Assembly: GCA_022826565.1 (NCBI GenBank)
Contig: JAJDUP010000035.1
Span: 310,001 to 374,000, forward strand
DNA length: 64,000 nucleotides
Reading direction: 5' to 3'
Source of the DNA: Gemmatimonadota bacterium
GTDB lineage: Bacteria; Gemmatimonadota; Gemmatimonadetes; Longimicrobiales; Gaopeijiaceae
In this document: positions 1 through 8,609 of the stretch, piece after piece
Layout of the letters: each line of letters opens with the position of its first letter
How positions within the stretch are numbered: the stretch's first letter is position 1
The notes under the pieces: generated by a model
What the model saw: only the letters and a program-made list of their open reading frames with translations
The model's database searches: none
What the model was told of the DNA's origin: nothing
Made by a program: the position numbers and the translations under genes

Positions 1-703
1 GCAACCGTGCCGCGGAGGCGAGGCGCGCAAGCAGATCCTCGGAGAGGTCCGAGAACCGGCGCAGGCCGCCGGTCCATTCCAGAGCCATCGTGTCATTATC
101 AACGTAGGCGATCGTCGAGACCATGTCGTAGGCCGGTGTCAATTCAGGGTTCCGGCGGTCCCGGTAGATCACCGACCAGTTCTTCAGGTGCGCGTCCCCG
201 TTGCCGATCAGGGTAGGCTCCGAGCAACTGGGCAAAGTCCTCGGTGTGCACGCGGGTGCCGCCGTCCTCCCTGTCGAAACGTCGTATGGCAAACGCACTC
301 CCGCTCCCCGTGCGGAATCCGCGCGGCAGACTCCGGATCGATTCCACCGGGATCAGCCTCGTCTCCGGCACATCGATGCCGACGGCCGCGGCGAGCCGCA
401 TCATGCCGTGCTCCTGCTCGGGCAGGCCGGGAAAGGACTCCGACGGCAGCTTCACGATCCAGGAACCGCCGACTCCGTGCGTCGGGATTGTCAGGCGCCC
501 GGCCGTCATTGCCGCCGAGAGCTTCAACTGGACCCCTGCCACCGAAAACCTGAGGGGGCGCCGGAGACCTGCGTAGGCCGCTGCCGTTCGTCGATGTAGG
601 CACGGTCGAAGCCGAAGACGATCTGGTCGCGACCGATTCGGGTGAGGGTGCCGATCGACTGGCCGTGAAGACGGACATCGAGGACGCCGAGGTCAGCCCG
701 TCA
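1..703 (-). pseudogene. hipA-type serine/threonine kinase remnant, C-terminus beyond window
   Basis: Reading leftwards, HipA-like peptide runs in pieces in different frames. About 680-560 gives the N-terminal subdomain (HGQSIGTLTRIGRDQIVFGF, then AYIDERQRP). From about 557 comes LRFSVAGVQLKLSAAMTAGR, then GGSWIVKLP and FAIRRFDRE, up to HTEDFAQLLG near 216. The next piece, near 220-5, is LIGNGDAHLKNWSVIYRD and then AYDMVSTIAYVDNDTMALEW in another frame. Compared with the usual layout, two blocks (roughly 60 and 40 codons) are missing and each join shifts the frame. The GNGDAHLKNW catalytic loop survives but cannot be read with the ATP-binding part. No start codon or HipB partner is visible on the right. 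HipA kinases phosphorylate glutamyl-tRNA synthetase in persister-type toxin-antitoxin systems; this copy should be inactive. An assembly error at both joins is possible but less likely. Confidence 0.75.
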
Positions 704-856
704 ACCTGCCTGCTGCACTGTTGAAACCTGCCCGGCTGACCGGTGTAACGCAGGTTGGATGCCAATCCGCCTTGACACGCTCCGAGCGACTTGCCGATCA
801 TGCACGATGCACGCCGGACGGTCCGGAGCGTGCCGCCAGTCCAGGAAGGAATCCCG

Positions 857-1810
857 ATGATCATCAGGAGCAGGAAACCCAGCGACATCCCGTCCTCGGA
901 GATCACGCCCGAGTCGGCGTACATCAATCGCCGCAAGTTCCTGGGGGCCTCCGCCGGGATCGGGGCGGCGGCATTCCTGGGGGTGGACCCTGTCCGGGCC
1001 GACACCGCGTTCCCCGGCGGCCACAGCGCCCCCCAGGACGACGAGCCCAACACCCTGGAAGAGATCACCAGCTACAACAACTTCTACGAGTTCGGCACCG
1101 GCAAGGAGGATCCATCCAAGCGGGCCCACGCGCTCGTCACCTCACCGTGGACCGTGAAGGTCGACGGCCTCTGCAACAATCCGGCCGACTATCAGCTCGA
1201 GGACTTCATCAAGCCGTCGACGATCGAAGACCGGACCTACCGGCTCCGCTGCGTCGAGGCGTGGTCGATGGTGGTGCCGTGGCGCGGCTTTCCGCTGGCC
1301 GACATCATCAGCCGCGCCGAGCCGCTCGGCAGCGCGACCCACGTCGCCTTCGAGACGCTGTGGGATCCGGAGCAGATGCCCGAACGCATGTGGCGGCCCC
1401 GGATCGACTGGCCGTACCGCGAAGGACTGCGCCTGGACGAGGCCATGCACCCCCTGGCCTTCCTGGTCACGGGTCTCTACGGCAAGGATCTCCCCAATCA
1501 GAACGGGGCCCCGCTTAGGCTGGCGGTTCCCTGGAAGTACGGCTTCAAGAGCATCAAGTCCATCGTGCGCATCACCTTCACCGACGAGGAGCCGCCCACG
1601 ACCTGGGCGACCCAGACGCCGCGCGAGTACGGGTTCTATTCCAACGTGAACCCGGATGTGAAGCATCCCCGCTGGAGCCAGGCGCGCGAGAAACGGATAG
1701 ACGGCAGCAAGCTCTTCGGATACCGCTGGCTGGACACGCAGTTCCTGAACGGGTACGCGGACGAGGTCGGCCATCTGTACGAGGGGATGGACCTGAAGAA
1801 GTACTTCTGA
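857..1810 (+). CDS. msrP: MsrP, molybdopterin methionine sulfoxide reductase, catalytic subunit
   Basis: Periplasmic molybdenum enzyme that reduces methionine sulfoxide in envelope proteins using electrons from MsrQ. The 317-residue product matches the family length of about 320. A twin-arginine signal is present (RRKFLG at residues 25-30 followed by a hydrophobic stretch), as expected for export of a folded molybdoenzyme. The sulfite-oxidase fold motif YRLRCVEAWSMVVPW holds the Mo-ligand cysteine at about residue 132. The C-terminal GYRWLDTQFLNGYADEV and GMDLKKYF are typical of MsrP. The ATG at 857 is chosen because GGAAGG lies 7 bases upstream and the protein then starts like its relatives; an upstream in-frame ATG at 791 only adds a poorly conserved extension. 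msrQ follows after 2 bases, so the two are translationally coupled. Confidence 0.95.
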   Translation: MIIRSRKPSDIPSSEITPESAYINRRKFLGASAGIGAAAFLGVDPVRADTAFPGGHSAPQDDEPNTLEEITSYNNFYEFGTGKEDPSKRAHALVTSPWTVKVDGLCNNPADYQLEDFIKPSTIEDRTYRLRCVEAWSMVVPWRGFPLADIISRAEPLGSATHVAFETLWDPEQMPERMWRPRIDWPYREGLRLDEAMHPLAFLVTGLYGKDLPNQNGAPLRLAVPWKYGFKSIKSIVRITFTDEEPPTTWATQTPREYGFYSNVNPDVKHPRWSQAREKRIDGSKLFGYRWLDTQFLNGYADEVGHLYEGMDLKKYF

Positions 1811-1812
1811 CG

Positions 1813-2439
1813 GTGAGCCGCGCGCGGCGATCCCGCACCGAAGCCAATCCCCGGCGGCAGATCCTCCTGCTGAAGACGGCCATCTGGGCGATCGGGGTGA
1901 CGCCGGTCGTCTGGCTGGCCGTCGCGTTCTTCCAGCGCGATCTGGGCGTGAATCCGGTCGAGAAGATCATCCACATCCAGGGGCGCTGGACCCTGGTCTT
2001 CCTGCTGGCGGCGATGGCGGTCACGCCGATCCGGCGCCTCACCGGCTGGAACCGGATCATACAGGTGCGGCGCCTGGTGGGGCTCTTCGCCTTCTTCCAC
2101 GCCTGCGTGCATTTTCTTGCCTACGCGGGGATGGAGCAGCTGTTCGCGCTGCAGTACATCGTCGCCGATGTCGTGGACCGGCGATACATCACGGCCGGGT
2201 TCGCCGGCCTGGTGCTGATGATCCCGCTCGCGGTCACGTCGACCAGGGGATGGATCCGTCGGCTGGGCAAGCGCTGGCAGAAGCTGCACCGGCTCGCATA
2301 CGTCGCGGCTGGGCTGGGTGTCCTGCACTACTTCTGGAAGGTGAAGGGCGACACCTTCTGGCCGCTGCTCGCGGCGGTGACGCTGGCCGGGCTGTTCGCG
2401 GTGCGGCTGGTGTACCGGAGGAAGTCCCGACGGAGATAG
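1813..2439 (+). CDS. msrQ: MsrQ, heme-binding membrane subunit of the MsrPQ system
   Basis: Integral membrane b-type cytochrome that passes electrons from the quinone pool or flavin reductase to MsrP. The 208 residues have about six hydrophobic segments and the ferric-reductase-like layout. Likely heme-ligand histidines sit in FFHACVHFLAYAG and in KLHRLAYVAAGLGVLHYFWK. GWIRRLGKRWQKLHRL is the usual loop motif. Translation begins at a GTG 2 bases after the msrP stop. The product ends with a basic tail (RLVYRRKSRRR). It is the last gene of the msrPQ operon; the AT-rich dyad before the next gene marks a new transcription unit. Confidence 0.93.
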   Translation: MSRARRSRTEANPRRQILLLKTAIWAIGVTPVVWLAVAFFQRDLGVNPVEKIIHIQGRWTLVFLLAAMAVTPIRRLTGWNRIIQVRRLVGLFAFFHACVHFLAYAGMEQLFALQYIVADVVDRRYITAGFAGLVLMIPLAVTSTRGWIRRLGKRWQKLHRLAYVAAGLGVLHYFWKVKGDTFWPLLAAVTLAGLFAVRLVYRRKSRRR

Positions 2440-2445
2440 TTCAGA

Positions 2446-2482
2446 TATTGAAAACTGGACGCTCGGTGTCCATATTTCAATA
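2446..2482. promoter_or_regulatory. imperfect inverted repeat abutting the DUF4143 ATPase start
   Basis: Left arm TATTGAAAACTGGAC (2446-2460) and right arm GTCCATATTTCAATA (2468-2482) pair at 13 of 15 positions around a 7-base loop. The right arm touches the ATG at 2483. The element is far more AT-rich than its surroundings. It could be an operator that lets a regulator or the ATPase control its own expression, or an RNA hairpin hiding the start codon, since no clear Shine-Dalgarno sequence is present. Confidence 0.55.
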
Positions 2483-3664
2483 ATGAGTAGTCATTCCACC
2501 TTGATTCCCCGGCCTGGGCACCTCGCCGCACTGCGTCGCCTTCTCGCGGTCAATCCGGTTGTCGCCCTGATCGGAGCGCGTCAGGTCGGCAAAACGACGC
2601 TGGCGCAGCAGGTCGCCGAGGCATGGCCCGGTCCGACCCATTTCTTCGATCTCGAGTCGCAGGCGGATGTCGCGCGCCTGGCCGACCCCGAGCTGGCGCT
2701 GGCCCCCCTTGAGGGACTGGTGCTTCTGGACGAGATCCAGCACCGTCCCAACCTCTTTCCGGCGCTGCGAGTGCTCGCCGACCGTGCCGACAGCCCTGCG
2801 CGCTTCATGGTCCTCGGCAGTGCTTCTCCGAGGCTCCTGCAGCAGAGTTCCGAGTCGCTGGCGGGTCGGCTGGCACACTACGAGCTGCCCGGTCTTTACC
2901 TTGGTGAGGCGAAGCCGGACAACCTGGATCGACTATGGCTCCGAGGCGGATTTCCGCGGTCGTTCGCGGCGGCCACGGAGACGGACAGCGTCCAATGGAG
3001 GCGAGACTTCGTCCGCACGTTTCTCGAGCGCGACATCCCCCAACTCGGAATCCGGCTCGGGAGCTCCGCGCTGCGCCGCTTCTGGTCGATGCTCGCCCAT
3101 TACCATGGGCAGGTGTGGAACGGGTCGGAGTTGGCGAGGGCTTTCGGCGTCTCCAATCATACCGTGCGCCGATACCTCGACCTTCTGGAGGCGACGTTCA
3201 TGGTGCGCACCCTGCGCCCGTGGTTCGCCAATCTCAAGAAACGCCAGGTCAAGTCCCCCCGGGTATACATTCGGGATTCCGGTATTCTCCATACCCTGTT
3301 GGGCCTGTCCGGCCGCGTCGAGTTGGAGCGCCATCCCAAGATCGGTGCGTCGTGGGAGGGGTTCATCATCGAGACCATCATCGAGACCATCGGGGTCGAT
3401 GGCGTTGATTGCCACTTCTGGGCCACGCACGCGGGCGCCGAACTGGACCTGCTGATCCATCGCGGCGGTCGGTTCATCGGATTGGAGGTCAAGCACACCG
3501 CTGCGCCCAGGGTGACGCGCTCGATGCGCGTGGCGCTGACGGACCTTGAGCTCGACCGCATCGATGTCATCCACGCCGGCTCCGAGACCTATCCGCTAAC
3601 GGATGGCATCCGCGCGGTGTCGGCAAAGCGGCTTCTCGCGGATCTGCCGGCGCCCCGAGCTTGA
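2483..3664 (+). CDS. AAA+ ATPase with C-terminal DUF4143 domain
   Basis: 393 residues, the usual size for this widespread family. The Walker A loop GARQVGKT lies at residues 31-38 and Walker B LVLLDE at 79-84, followed by the sensor-like VLGSASP. The middle has a winged-helix-like segment (GSELARAFGVSNHTVRRYLD). The C-terminal DUF4143 part carries a restriction-endonuclease-like core (GAELDLLIHRGGRFIGLEVK), resembling the E/D-ExK fold. The biochemical role is not established; these genes often sit alone and are gained and lost freely, so it may be a mobile accessory gene. It starts right after the dyad at 2446-2482 and is flanked by unrelated operons. Its end overlaps only a doubtful upstream extension of the next gene. 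Confidence 0.88.
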   Translation: MSSHSTLIPRPGHLAALRRLLAVNPVVALIGARQVGKTTLAQQVAEAWPGPTHFFDLESQADVARLADPELALAPLEGLVLLDEIQHRPNLFPALRVLADRADSPARFMVLGSASPRLLQQSSESLAGRLAHYELPGLYLGEAKPDNLDRLWLRGGFPRSFAAATETDSVQWRRDFVRTFLERDIPQLGIRLGSSALRRFWSMLAHYHGQVWNGSELARAFGVSNHTVRRYLDLLEATFMVRTLRPWFANLKKRQVKSPRVYIRDSGILHTLLGLSGRVELERHPKIGASWEGFIIETIIETIGVDGVDCHFWATHAGAELDLLIHRGGRFIGLEVKHTAAPRVTRSMRVALTDLELDRIDVIHAGSETYPLTDGIRAVSAKRLLADLPAPRA

Positions 3665-3786
3665 CACGCTCCGTGTCGCAGATCGATCATCCACCCGTGT
3701 GGCCAGAGCTGACAGTTCGTGGAGGCGTGAACCTGGTGCGGGGATCGGTGAGCGGCCCCGCGGCGACAGCTGAATGGAAGGTGAGG

Positions 3787-4731
3787 GTGGCGCTTTTGCG
3801 GCGAGAAGGTTGGGCGGCGTGGCCGATGCTGGCCCTGGCGCCGTGCCTGCTGGCGACAGTGATGCTGACCGGTGAGCACGGGCCCGAGCACCCATCGATG
3901 GGCGACGGCAGCTTCGTGGGCAGCCCGGCCCGGCCGGAGGCTCTTGCAAGCGAACCACCCACGCCCGCCGCCGGACCGACGTTCCTTGCAGGTGCGCCGT
4001 CGTTCCCGTACTCCCTGCCGGACGGCCCCTTCGCGAGCCCCCCGGACGCCGCCCAGTTCCCGCCCCCCGAATGGCACGAGTTCTACTTCACCCGGGCAGC
4101 CTACTCCTCGTATGGCCGCGGCTGGGGACGCAGAAGCAACAGCTGGGCCACCGACTATCCCAAGTCCGACCGCCAGTTTCTGACCGTCCTGCAGCGGCTC
4201 ACCAACCTCGACGCCTTCAGCTACGAGAACGCGGTGCTGCTCACCGACGAGAGCATTCGCCGCTATCCGTTCCTGTACGCCCTCGAAGTCGGCTACATGA
4301 GTCTCTCGCCCGCCGAGATCGAGGGGCTGCGCGACTACCTGATGGCGGGCGGATTCCTCGTCATCGACGATTTCTGGGGGACGCAGGAGTGGCTGCAGTT
4401 CGAGTACCAGATGAGCCTGGTCTTCCCCAGCCGGCCGATCGTCGACCTGGACCTCGAGCACCCCGTCTTCAGCACCTTCTACGACATCGAAGAGATCATG
4501 CAGGTGCCCGCGTACGGGCGCTGGGGCGGGCGGACCAGCGAGCGCGACGGGTATGTGCCCTACGTGAAGGGGATCCACGACGACGAGGGGCGGCTGATGG
4601 TCATCATCAACTGGAACACCGATCTCGGCGACGCCTGGGAGTGGGCCGAGCAACCCGACTACCCGCTCCAGTACTCCACCTTTGCGTTCCAGATGGGCGT
4701 CAACATGATCATCTACGCAATGAGCCACTGA
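3787..4731 (+). CDS. DUF4159 domain protein, first copy
   Basis: 314-residue exported protein of the DUF4159 family, which is commonly found in MoxR/BatA-type operons; its biochemical role is unknown. A hydrophobic N-terminus (PMLALAPCLLATVMLTG) is followed by a proline/alanine linker and then the domain: FTRAAYSSYGRGWGRR, WATDYPKSDRQFL, GGFLVIDDFWGTQEW, and a C-terminal RLMVIINWNTDLGDAWEW. The last block resembles the fold of a GATase-like or ThuA-like protein. The GTG at 3787 is preferred because GGAAGG lies 5 bases before it; an open frame reaches back to 3661 but without good start signals. A second copy at 11845-12660 shares all the blocks. It opens the MoxR-associated locus. Confidence 0.85.
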   Translation: MALLRREGWAAWPMLALAPCLLATVMLTGEHGPEHPSMGDGSFVGSPARPEALASEPPTPAAGPTFLAGAPSFPYSLPDGPFASPPDAAQFPPPEWHEFYFTRAAYSSYGRGWGRRSNSWATDYPKSDRQFLTVLQRLTNLDAFSYENAVLLTDESIRRYPFLYALEVGYMSLSPAEIEGLRDYLMAGGFLVIDDFWGTQEWLQFEYQMSLVFPSRPIVDLDLEHPVFSTFYDIEEIMQVPAYGRWGGRTSERDGYVPYVKGIHDDEGRLMVIINWNTDLGDAWEWAEQPDYPLQYSTFAFQMGVNMIIYAMSH

Positions 4732-4797
4732 CCATATGAGTAGCCTCGATTCGCCGGGCGGCCGGCGCGCGCAACCGGAGCCGAAGAGGCCAGGCCC

Positions 4798-7164
4798 ATG
4801 AGCAGCCTCTTCGAATTCCTCTTCAAGTACCGGCCGGTGCTATTCCAGGAGGGCGACCTCTCTTTCCTGACGCCGTGGCCGGTCACGGTCGTCGCGGTGG
4901 GCGCGCTGGTGCTCGGCGTGCCGGCCGTGCTGACCTACGTGATGGCGCGGGGGCGCAGCCGGCGCCGTGACCGCTGGGTGCTGGGGGCGCTGCGCGCGGC
5001 CCTCTTCGGGGTACTCTTCCTGATCGTCATGCAGCCCGCGCTGGTGCTCACCTCGGTGGTGCCGCAGCGCAACTTCCTCGCCGTGCTGGTCGACGATTCC
5101 CGCAGCATGACGATCGAGGACCGCGACGGGACCTCGCGCGCCGCGAAGGCCGCGGAGCTGCTCGACCCGGAGGGGGACCTGGTCGCCGCGCTCGACGAGG
5201 AGTTCGCGCTCCGCTACTTCCGCTTCTCGTCGGCGGCTGCCCGGGTCGGCGGCCTGGACGCCTTCACCTTCGACGGCAGCCGCACCCGGATGGGCAGCGC
5301 CCTCGCCCACGCCCGCGACGAACTGCAGGGCGTCCCGCTCTCGGGGATCGTGGTCGTCTCCGACGGCGGCGACAACGCGGACGAGGCCATCGGCGAGGCG
5401 CTGCTTCCGCTGCGGGCGGCGTCGGTGCCGGTCTTCACCGTCGGGCTGGGCGACGAGGAGATGGAGGCCGATGTGCAGGTCAGCCGCGTGGACGTCCCCG
5501 AGACCGCGCTGACCGGCACCTCGATGGTGGTCAACGTCATGGTCGACTCGCGGGGGTACGCGGGACTGACGGTGCCGATCGTGGTGGAGGACATGGGGCG
5601 GATCGTGACGACCGAAAACGTGACCCTGCCGCGCGACGGACAGCCGCTGGTCGCCCCCGTCGCGATCACGCTGGAGACGCCGGGCGCGCGCGAGCTCACC
5701 TTCCGCATCGCGGGGCGGGTGAACGAGCGCGTGCTGGAGAACAACGAACTGCACACGGTGGTCCAGGTCCGCGACCGCACCGAGAAGATCCTCTACTTCG
5801 AAGGCGAGCCGCGGCACGAGGTCGCCTTCATGCTGCGGGCCGTGCGCGCCGACGAGAACCTCCAGGTCGTCCTCCTGCAGCGCACCGCCGAGAACAAGTT
5901 CTTCCGGCGCAACCTCGACGACCCGCTCGAGCTCGTCGAGGGCTTCCCCACCACCCGCGAGGACCTCTACCGCTACCGCGCCCTCGTCCTCGGATCGATC
6001 GAGGCCAGCTTCTTCACCCACGACCAGCTCGCCATGATCGCCGACTTCGTCAGCGAGCGCGGCGGCACACTGCTCATGCTGGGCGGGCGCCGGGCCTTCG
6101 CCGAGGGCGGCTACAAGGGCACACCCCTCGAAGACATCCTGCCGGTCGTGCTGGACGAGCCCACCGGAGCCACCCCCACAGAGCGCCTCGCCTTCATCAA
6201 GGTGGAGCCCACTCCGGCCGGCGCGAACCACCCCATCACCCGCATCGACGGCACGGCCGAGCAGTCGGCCACGCGCTGGGACTCGCTGCCCGCCGTCTCC
6301 ACCACCAACATCGTCACCGAGCTCAAGCCGGGCGCCACCGAGCTGCTCCAGGGCACGGTGGTGCAGCGGCCGGGGATGCCGGGCACGGGAGGGCAGCTTC
6401 CGGGCGCCCCGGCGGACGAGCCGGACGCCGCCGCCGCACCCGCCGGCGAAGACGGAGGCCGCGTCGTGATGGCCTTCCAGCGCTACGGCAAGGGCCGCTC
6501 GATGGTCCTCGCCGTCCAGGACACCTGGCTCTGGCAGATGGACCACACCGTCGCCCTCGAGGACCAGAGCCACGAGAACTTCTGGCGCCAGCTCCTTCGC
6601 TGGCTCGTCGCCGAAACCCCCGACCCGGTCGAGGCCGCGCCGACCACCGTGTCCGTCGAAGCCGGTGAGCCCGTCACCCTCGAAGCCAACGTTCTCGACG
6701 CCGGGTTCGTCGAGGTCAACGGCGCCGCCGTCAACGCCCACCTGACCCTCCCGACCGGCGAAGTCCGCGACCTCCCCATGGAGTGGTCCGTCTCCGACGA
6801 CGGCCTCTACACCGCCAGCTTCACCCCGCAGATGGACGGCCTCTTCGAGGTCTCCGTCGACGCCGGCCGCGACACCGTCACCTTCGGCAGCGCCGCGACG
6901 AGCGTCCGCGTGGCCCCCGGCACCGGCGAGTTCCGCGACCCGCGCCAGCGCCGCAGCCTCATGGAGCGCGTCGCCGACGAGACCGGCGGCCGCTACTACA
7001 CGGCCGAGGAGGCGGCGAATCTCCCCGAGGATCTCCAGTTCACCGGCGGCGGCGTGACCGTCACCGAGGAACGCGACCTGTGGGACATGCCGTTCCTGTT
7101 CCTGCTGCTCGCCGGGCTGATGGGGGCGGAATGGGGGTACCGGAGAAAGCGGGGGTTGGCTTGA
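4798..7164 (+). CDS. Membrane vWA protein with GATase1-like domain
   Basis: 788 residues. Two N-terminal membrane segments (about 27-50 and 60-84) precede a von Willebrand A domain whose metal site is intact: DDSRSM with D99, S101 and S103, plus GIVVVSDGGDN. A glutamine-amidotransferase-like segment follows (RALVLGSIEASFFTHDQL, ERGGTLLMLGGRRAF), then an Ig-like region near 620-720 and a final membrane helix (MPFLFLLLAGLMGAEWGY) with a basic tail. Proteins of this plan are probable substrates or partners of MoxR ATPases. It begins 66 bases after the DUF4159 gene and overlaps the next gene by 34 bases, so the three form one transcription unit. The function is inferred from context. Confidence 0.85.
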   Translation: MSSLFEFLFKYRPVLFQEGDLSFLTPWPVTVVAVGALVLGVPAVLTYVMARGRSRRRDRWVLGALRAALFGVLFLIVMQPALVLTSVVPQRNFLAVLVDDSRSMTIEDRDGTSRAAKAAELLDPEGDLVAALDEEFALRYFRFSSAAARVGGLDAFTFDGSRTRMGSALAHARDELQGVPLSGIVVVSDGGDNADEAIGEALLPLRAASVPVFTVGLGDEEMEADVQVSRVDVPETALTGTSMVVNVMVDSRGYAGLTVPIVVEDMGRIVTTENVTLPRDGQPLVAPVAITLETPGARELTFRIAGRVNERVLENNELHTVVQVRDRTEKILYFEGEPRHEVAFMLRAVRADENLQVVLLQRTAENKFFRRNLDDPLELVEGFPTTREDLYRYRALVLGSIEASFFTHDQLAMIADFVSERGGTLLMLGGRRAFAEGGYKGTPLEDILPVVLDEPTGATPTERLAFIKVEPTPAGANHPITRIDGTAEQSATRWDSLPAVSTTNIVTELKPGATELLQGTVVQRPGMPGTGGQLPGAPADEPDAAAAPAGEDGGRVVMAFQRYGKGRSMVLAVQDTWLWQMDHTVALEDQSHENFWRQLLRWLVAETPDPVEAAPTTVSVEAGEPVTLEANVLDAGFVEVNGAAVNAHLTLPTGEVRDLPMEWSVSDDGLYTASFTPQMDGLFEVSVDAGRDTVTFGSAATSVRVAPGTGEFRDPRQRRSLMERVADETGGRYYTAEEAANLPEDLQFTGGGVTVTEERDLWDMPFLFLLLAGLMGAEWGYRRKRGLA

Positions 7165-8357
7165 CGGGCGGAGTCGGCGTCGCGGCGGGGTTGGCGGGCG
7201 CCCTGCGGGGCGTCGCGGTCGCGGCTGCCGGCCGAGGACGGTCGGCGGCGTTGGCCGCGCTGGCACTCGCCGCCCTCATCCCCCCCGCCATCCAGGCCCA
7301 GAACACCCACATTCTGCTGATCTCCGGCCTCGGCGGCGATCCCGAGTACACGGAGGCCTTCCACAGCTGGCTCAGCCGGTTCGCCGACGCGGCGACCGAG
7401 AAGTACGGCGTCCCGGCCGAGCGGATCACGTACCTGAGCGAGAAGACCGAGCTGGACCCGACCCGCATTCGCGCCCGGTCGACGGCGGACAACATCCGCA
7501 TGGCCTTCGTCGAGATCGGGGCCGCGATGACGCCCGACGACGAGCTGGTCGTGCTGCTGGCCGGCCACGGGACCTTTCGGGGCGGCCAGGCGAGGTTCAA
7601 CATCCCCGGCCCGGACCTGTCGCCCGCCGACATCGACGACCTCCTCGATGGACTGGGCCAGCGGCGCATCACCTTCGTCAACACGGCGACCGCCTCCGGG
7701 GCGTTCGTGGAGGCGCTGTCCGCCCCCGGACGGACGATCATCACCGCGACCCGGAGCGGTCGCGAGCAGAACATGACCCGCTTCGGCCTGCACTTCGTGG
7801 ACGCCTTCGCCGACGAGGGCGCCGACATCGACAAGGACGAGCGCGTTTCCATGCGCGAGGCGTTCGGCTACGCCCTGAGCGAGGTCGAGCGGGAGTACGA
7901 GGGCGATAACCAGCTCCTCACCGAGCACGCGATGCTCGATGACAACGGCGACGGCGAGGGCAGCCGGGAGCTGGACGAGCTGGACGGCGACGGGGCGCTG
8001 GCCCGGGTCGTGTTCCTGAGGTCGCTCGGGGGCGCGGGGGGCGGGGAGGTGGTGTCTCCCGAGTTGCGCGCGCTGCTGCAGGAGAAGGCGGAGATCGAGG
8101 GGCGAATCGCGGATCTCCGGCGGGTCAAGGCGCAACTGCCGCTCGAGCGCTACGAGGATGAGCTGGAGGGGCTGCTCGTGGAGCTGGCGCTCAAGAACAG
8201 GGAGATTCGGGCGGGGGGGGGAGTGGGTAGGGCGCCGGGCCGGGCGTCGATACTCCACGTCGGCCATCCCCTCGAAGTCGGCGTCCTGGGTCCAGAGCGT
8301 GGCGTCCTGCACGCGGGCCGTGGCCAGGATGATGCTGTCCGCCATCGGCAAGCCTGA
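7131..8357 (+). CDS. Caspase/C13-like protein lacking cysteine, probable pseudo-peptidase
   Basis: The ATG at 7131 overlaps the previous gene by 34 bases. A hydrophobic signal (AALAALALAALIPPAIQAQ) leads to a caspase/legumain-type fold. The expected histidine motif is present (VVLLAGHGTF, H146), but the nucleophile segment reads FVNTATASGAF (182-192), where Cys is expected two before SG. No cysteine occurs anywhere in the protein. The remainder (TEHAMLDDNGDGEG, then a coiled-coil-like tail) is typical of the bacterial group. As written the frame runs to 8357 through the antisense of vapC. A natural end is TAG 8228-8230, reached if the G9 run at 8213-8221 had one more G. It may be a scaffold or binding protein in the MoxR locus. 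Confidence 0.8.
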   Translation: MGVPEKAGVGLTGGVGVAAGLAGALRGVAVAAAGRGRSAALAALALAALIPPAIQAQNTHILLISGLGGDPEYTEAFHSWLSRFADAATEKYGVPAERITYLSEKTELDPTRIRARSTADNIRMAFVEIGAAMTPDDELVVLLAGHGTFRGGQARFNIPGPDLSPADIDDLLDGLGQRRITFVNTATASGAFVEALSAPGRTIITATRSGREQNMTRFGLHFVDAFADEGADIDKDERVSMREAFGYALSEVEREYEGDNQLLTEHAMLDDNGDGEGSRELDELDGDGALARVVFLRSLGGAGGGEVVSPELRALLQEKAEIEGRIADLRRVKAQLPLERYEDELEGLLVELALKNREIRAGGGVGRAPGRASILHVGHPLEVGVLGPERGVLHAGRGQDDAVRHRQA

Positions 8358-8609
8358 TTCCGCGCTGAGTTCGGCTGCGGCGATGGCCAGGTTGGCGCCG
8401 AGGTCGACGACGCGGCCGCGCTGCATCTGCGCGACGGCGTAGAGCGCGGCGTCGAGATCCCGTTGCAACCGGATGCGTTTGAAGACCTCGTAGAGTGCGA
8501 TGCTGGGAACGATCAGCTGCTCGGTCTCCGAGATTGCTTCGGCAAACTCGCCGGCGTTGGGGCCGTCGCCGAAGTACTCCAGCCACGCCGACGAGTCGAC
8601 GACGTTCAT
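8191..8609 (-). CDS. VapC-type PIN-domain toxin ribonuclease
   Basis: PIN-fold RNase toxin. The acidic residues expected for metal binding are visible in MNVVDSSAWLEYF, SIALYEVFKR, LPMADSIILATA and LWTQDADFEGM. The ATG overlaps the antitoxin stop (ATGA). After VEYRRPARRP the frame has no stop and would run on to 6996 through the opposite gene, which is not credible for a family of about 130-140 residues. One extra C in the C9 run (the complement of 8213-8221) would end the protein at TGA 8193-8191 after PESPCS; that end is used here. The module is antisense to, and embedded within, the large plus-strand operon, suggesting later insertion. Confidence 0.85.

Noticed and set aside
4840..7266. 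Long minus-strand open frame of about 800 codons opposite the vWA protein
   Set aside because: Antisense frame created by high GC at third positions; low-complexity composition and no family motifs, while the plus strand encodes a clear vWA protein.
6996..8190. Minus-strand extension of vapC to over 500 residues
   Set aside because: The part after the PIN domain is the complement of the caspase-like gene; the end at 8191 fits the family.
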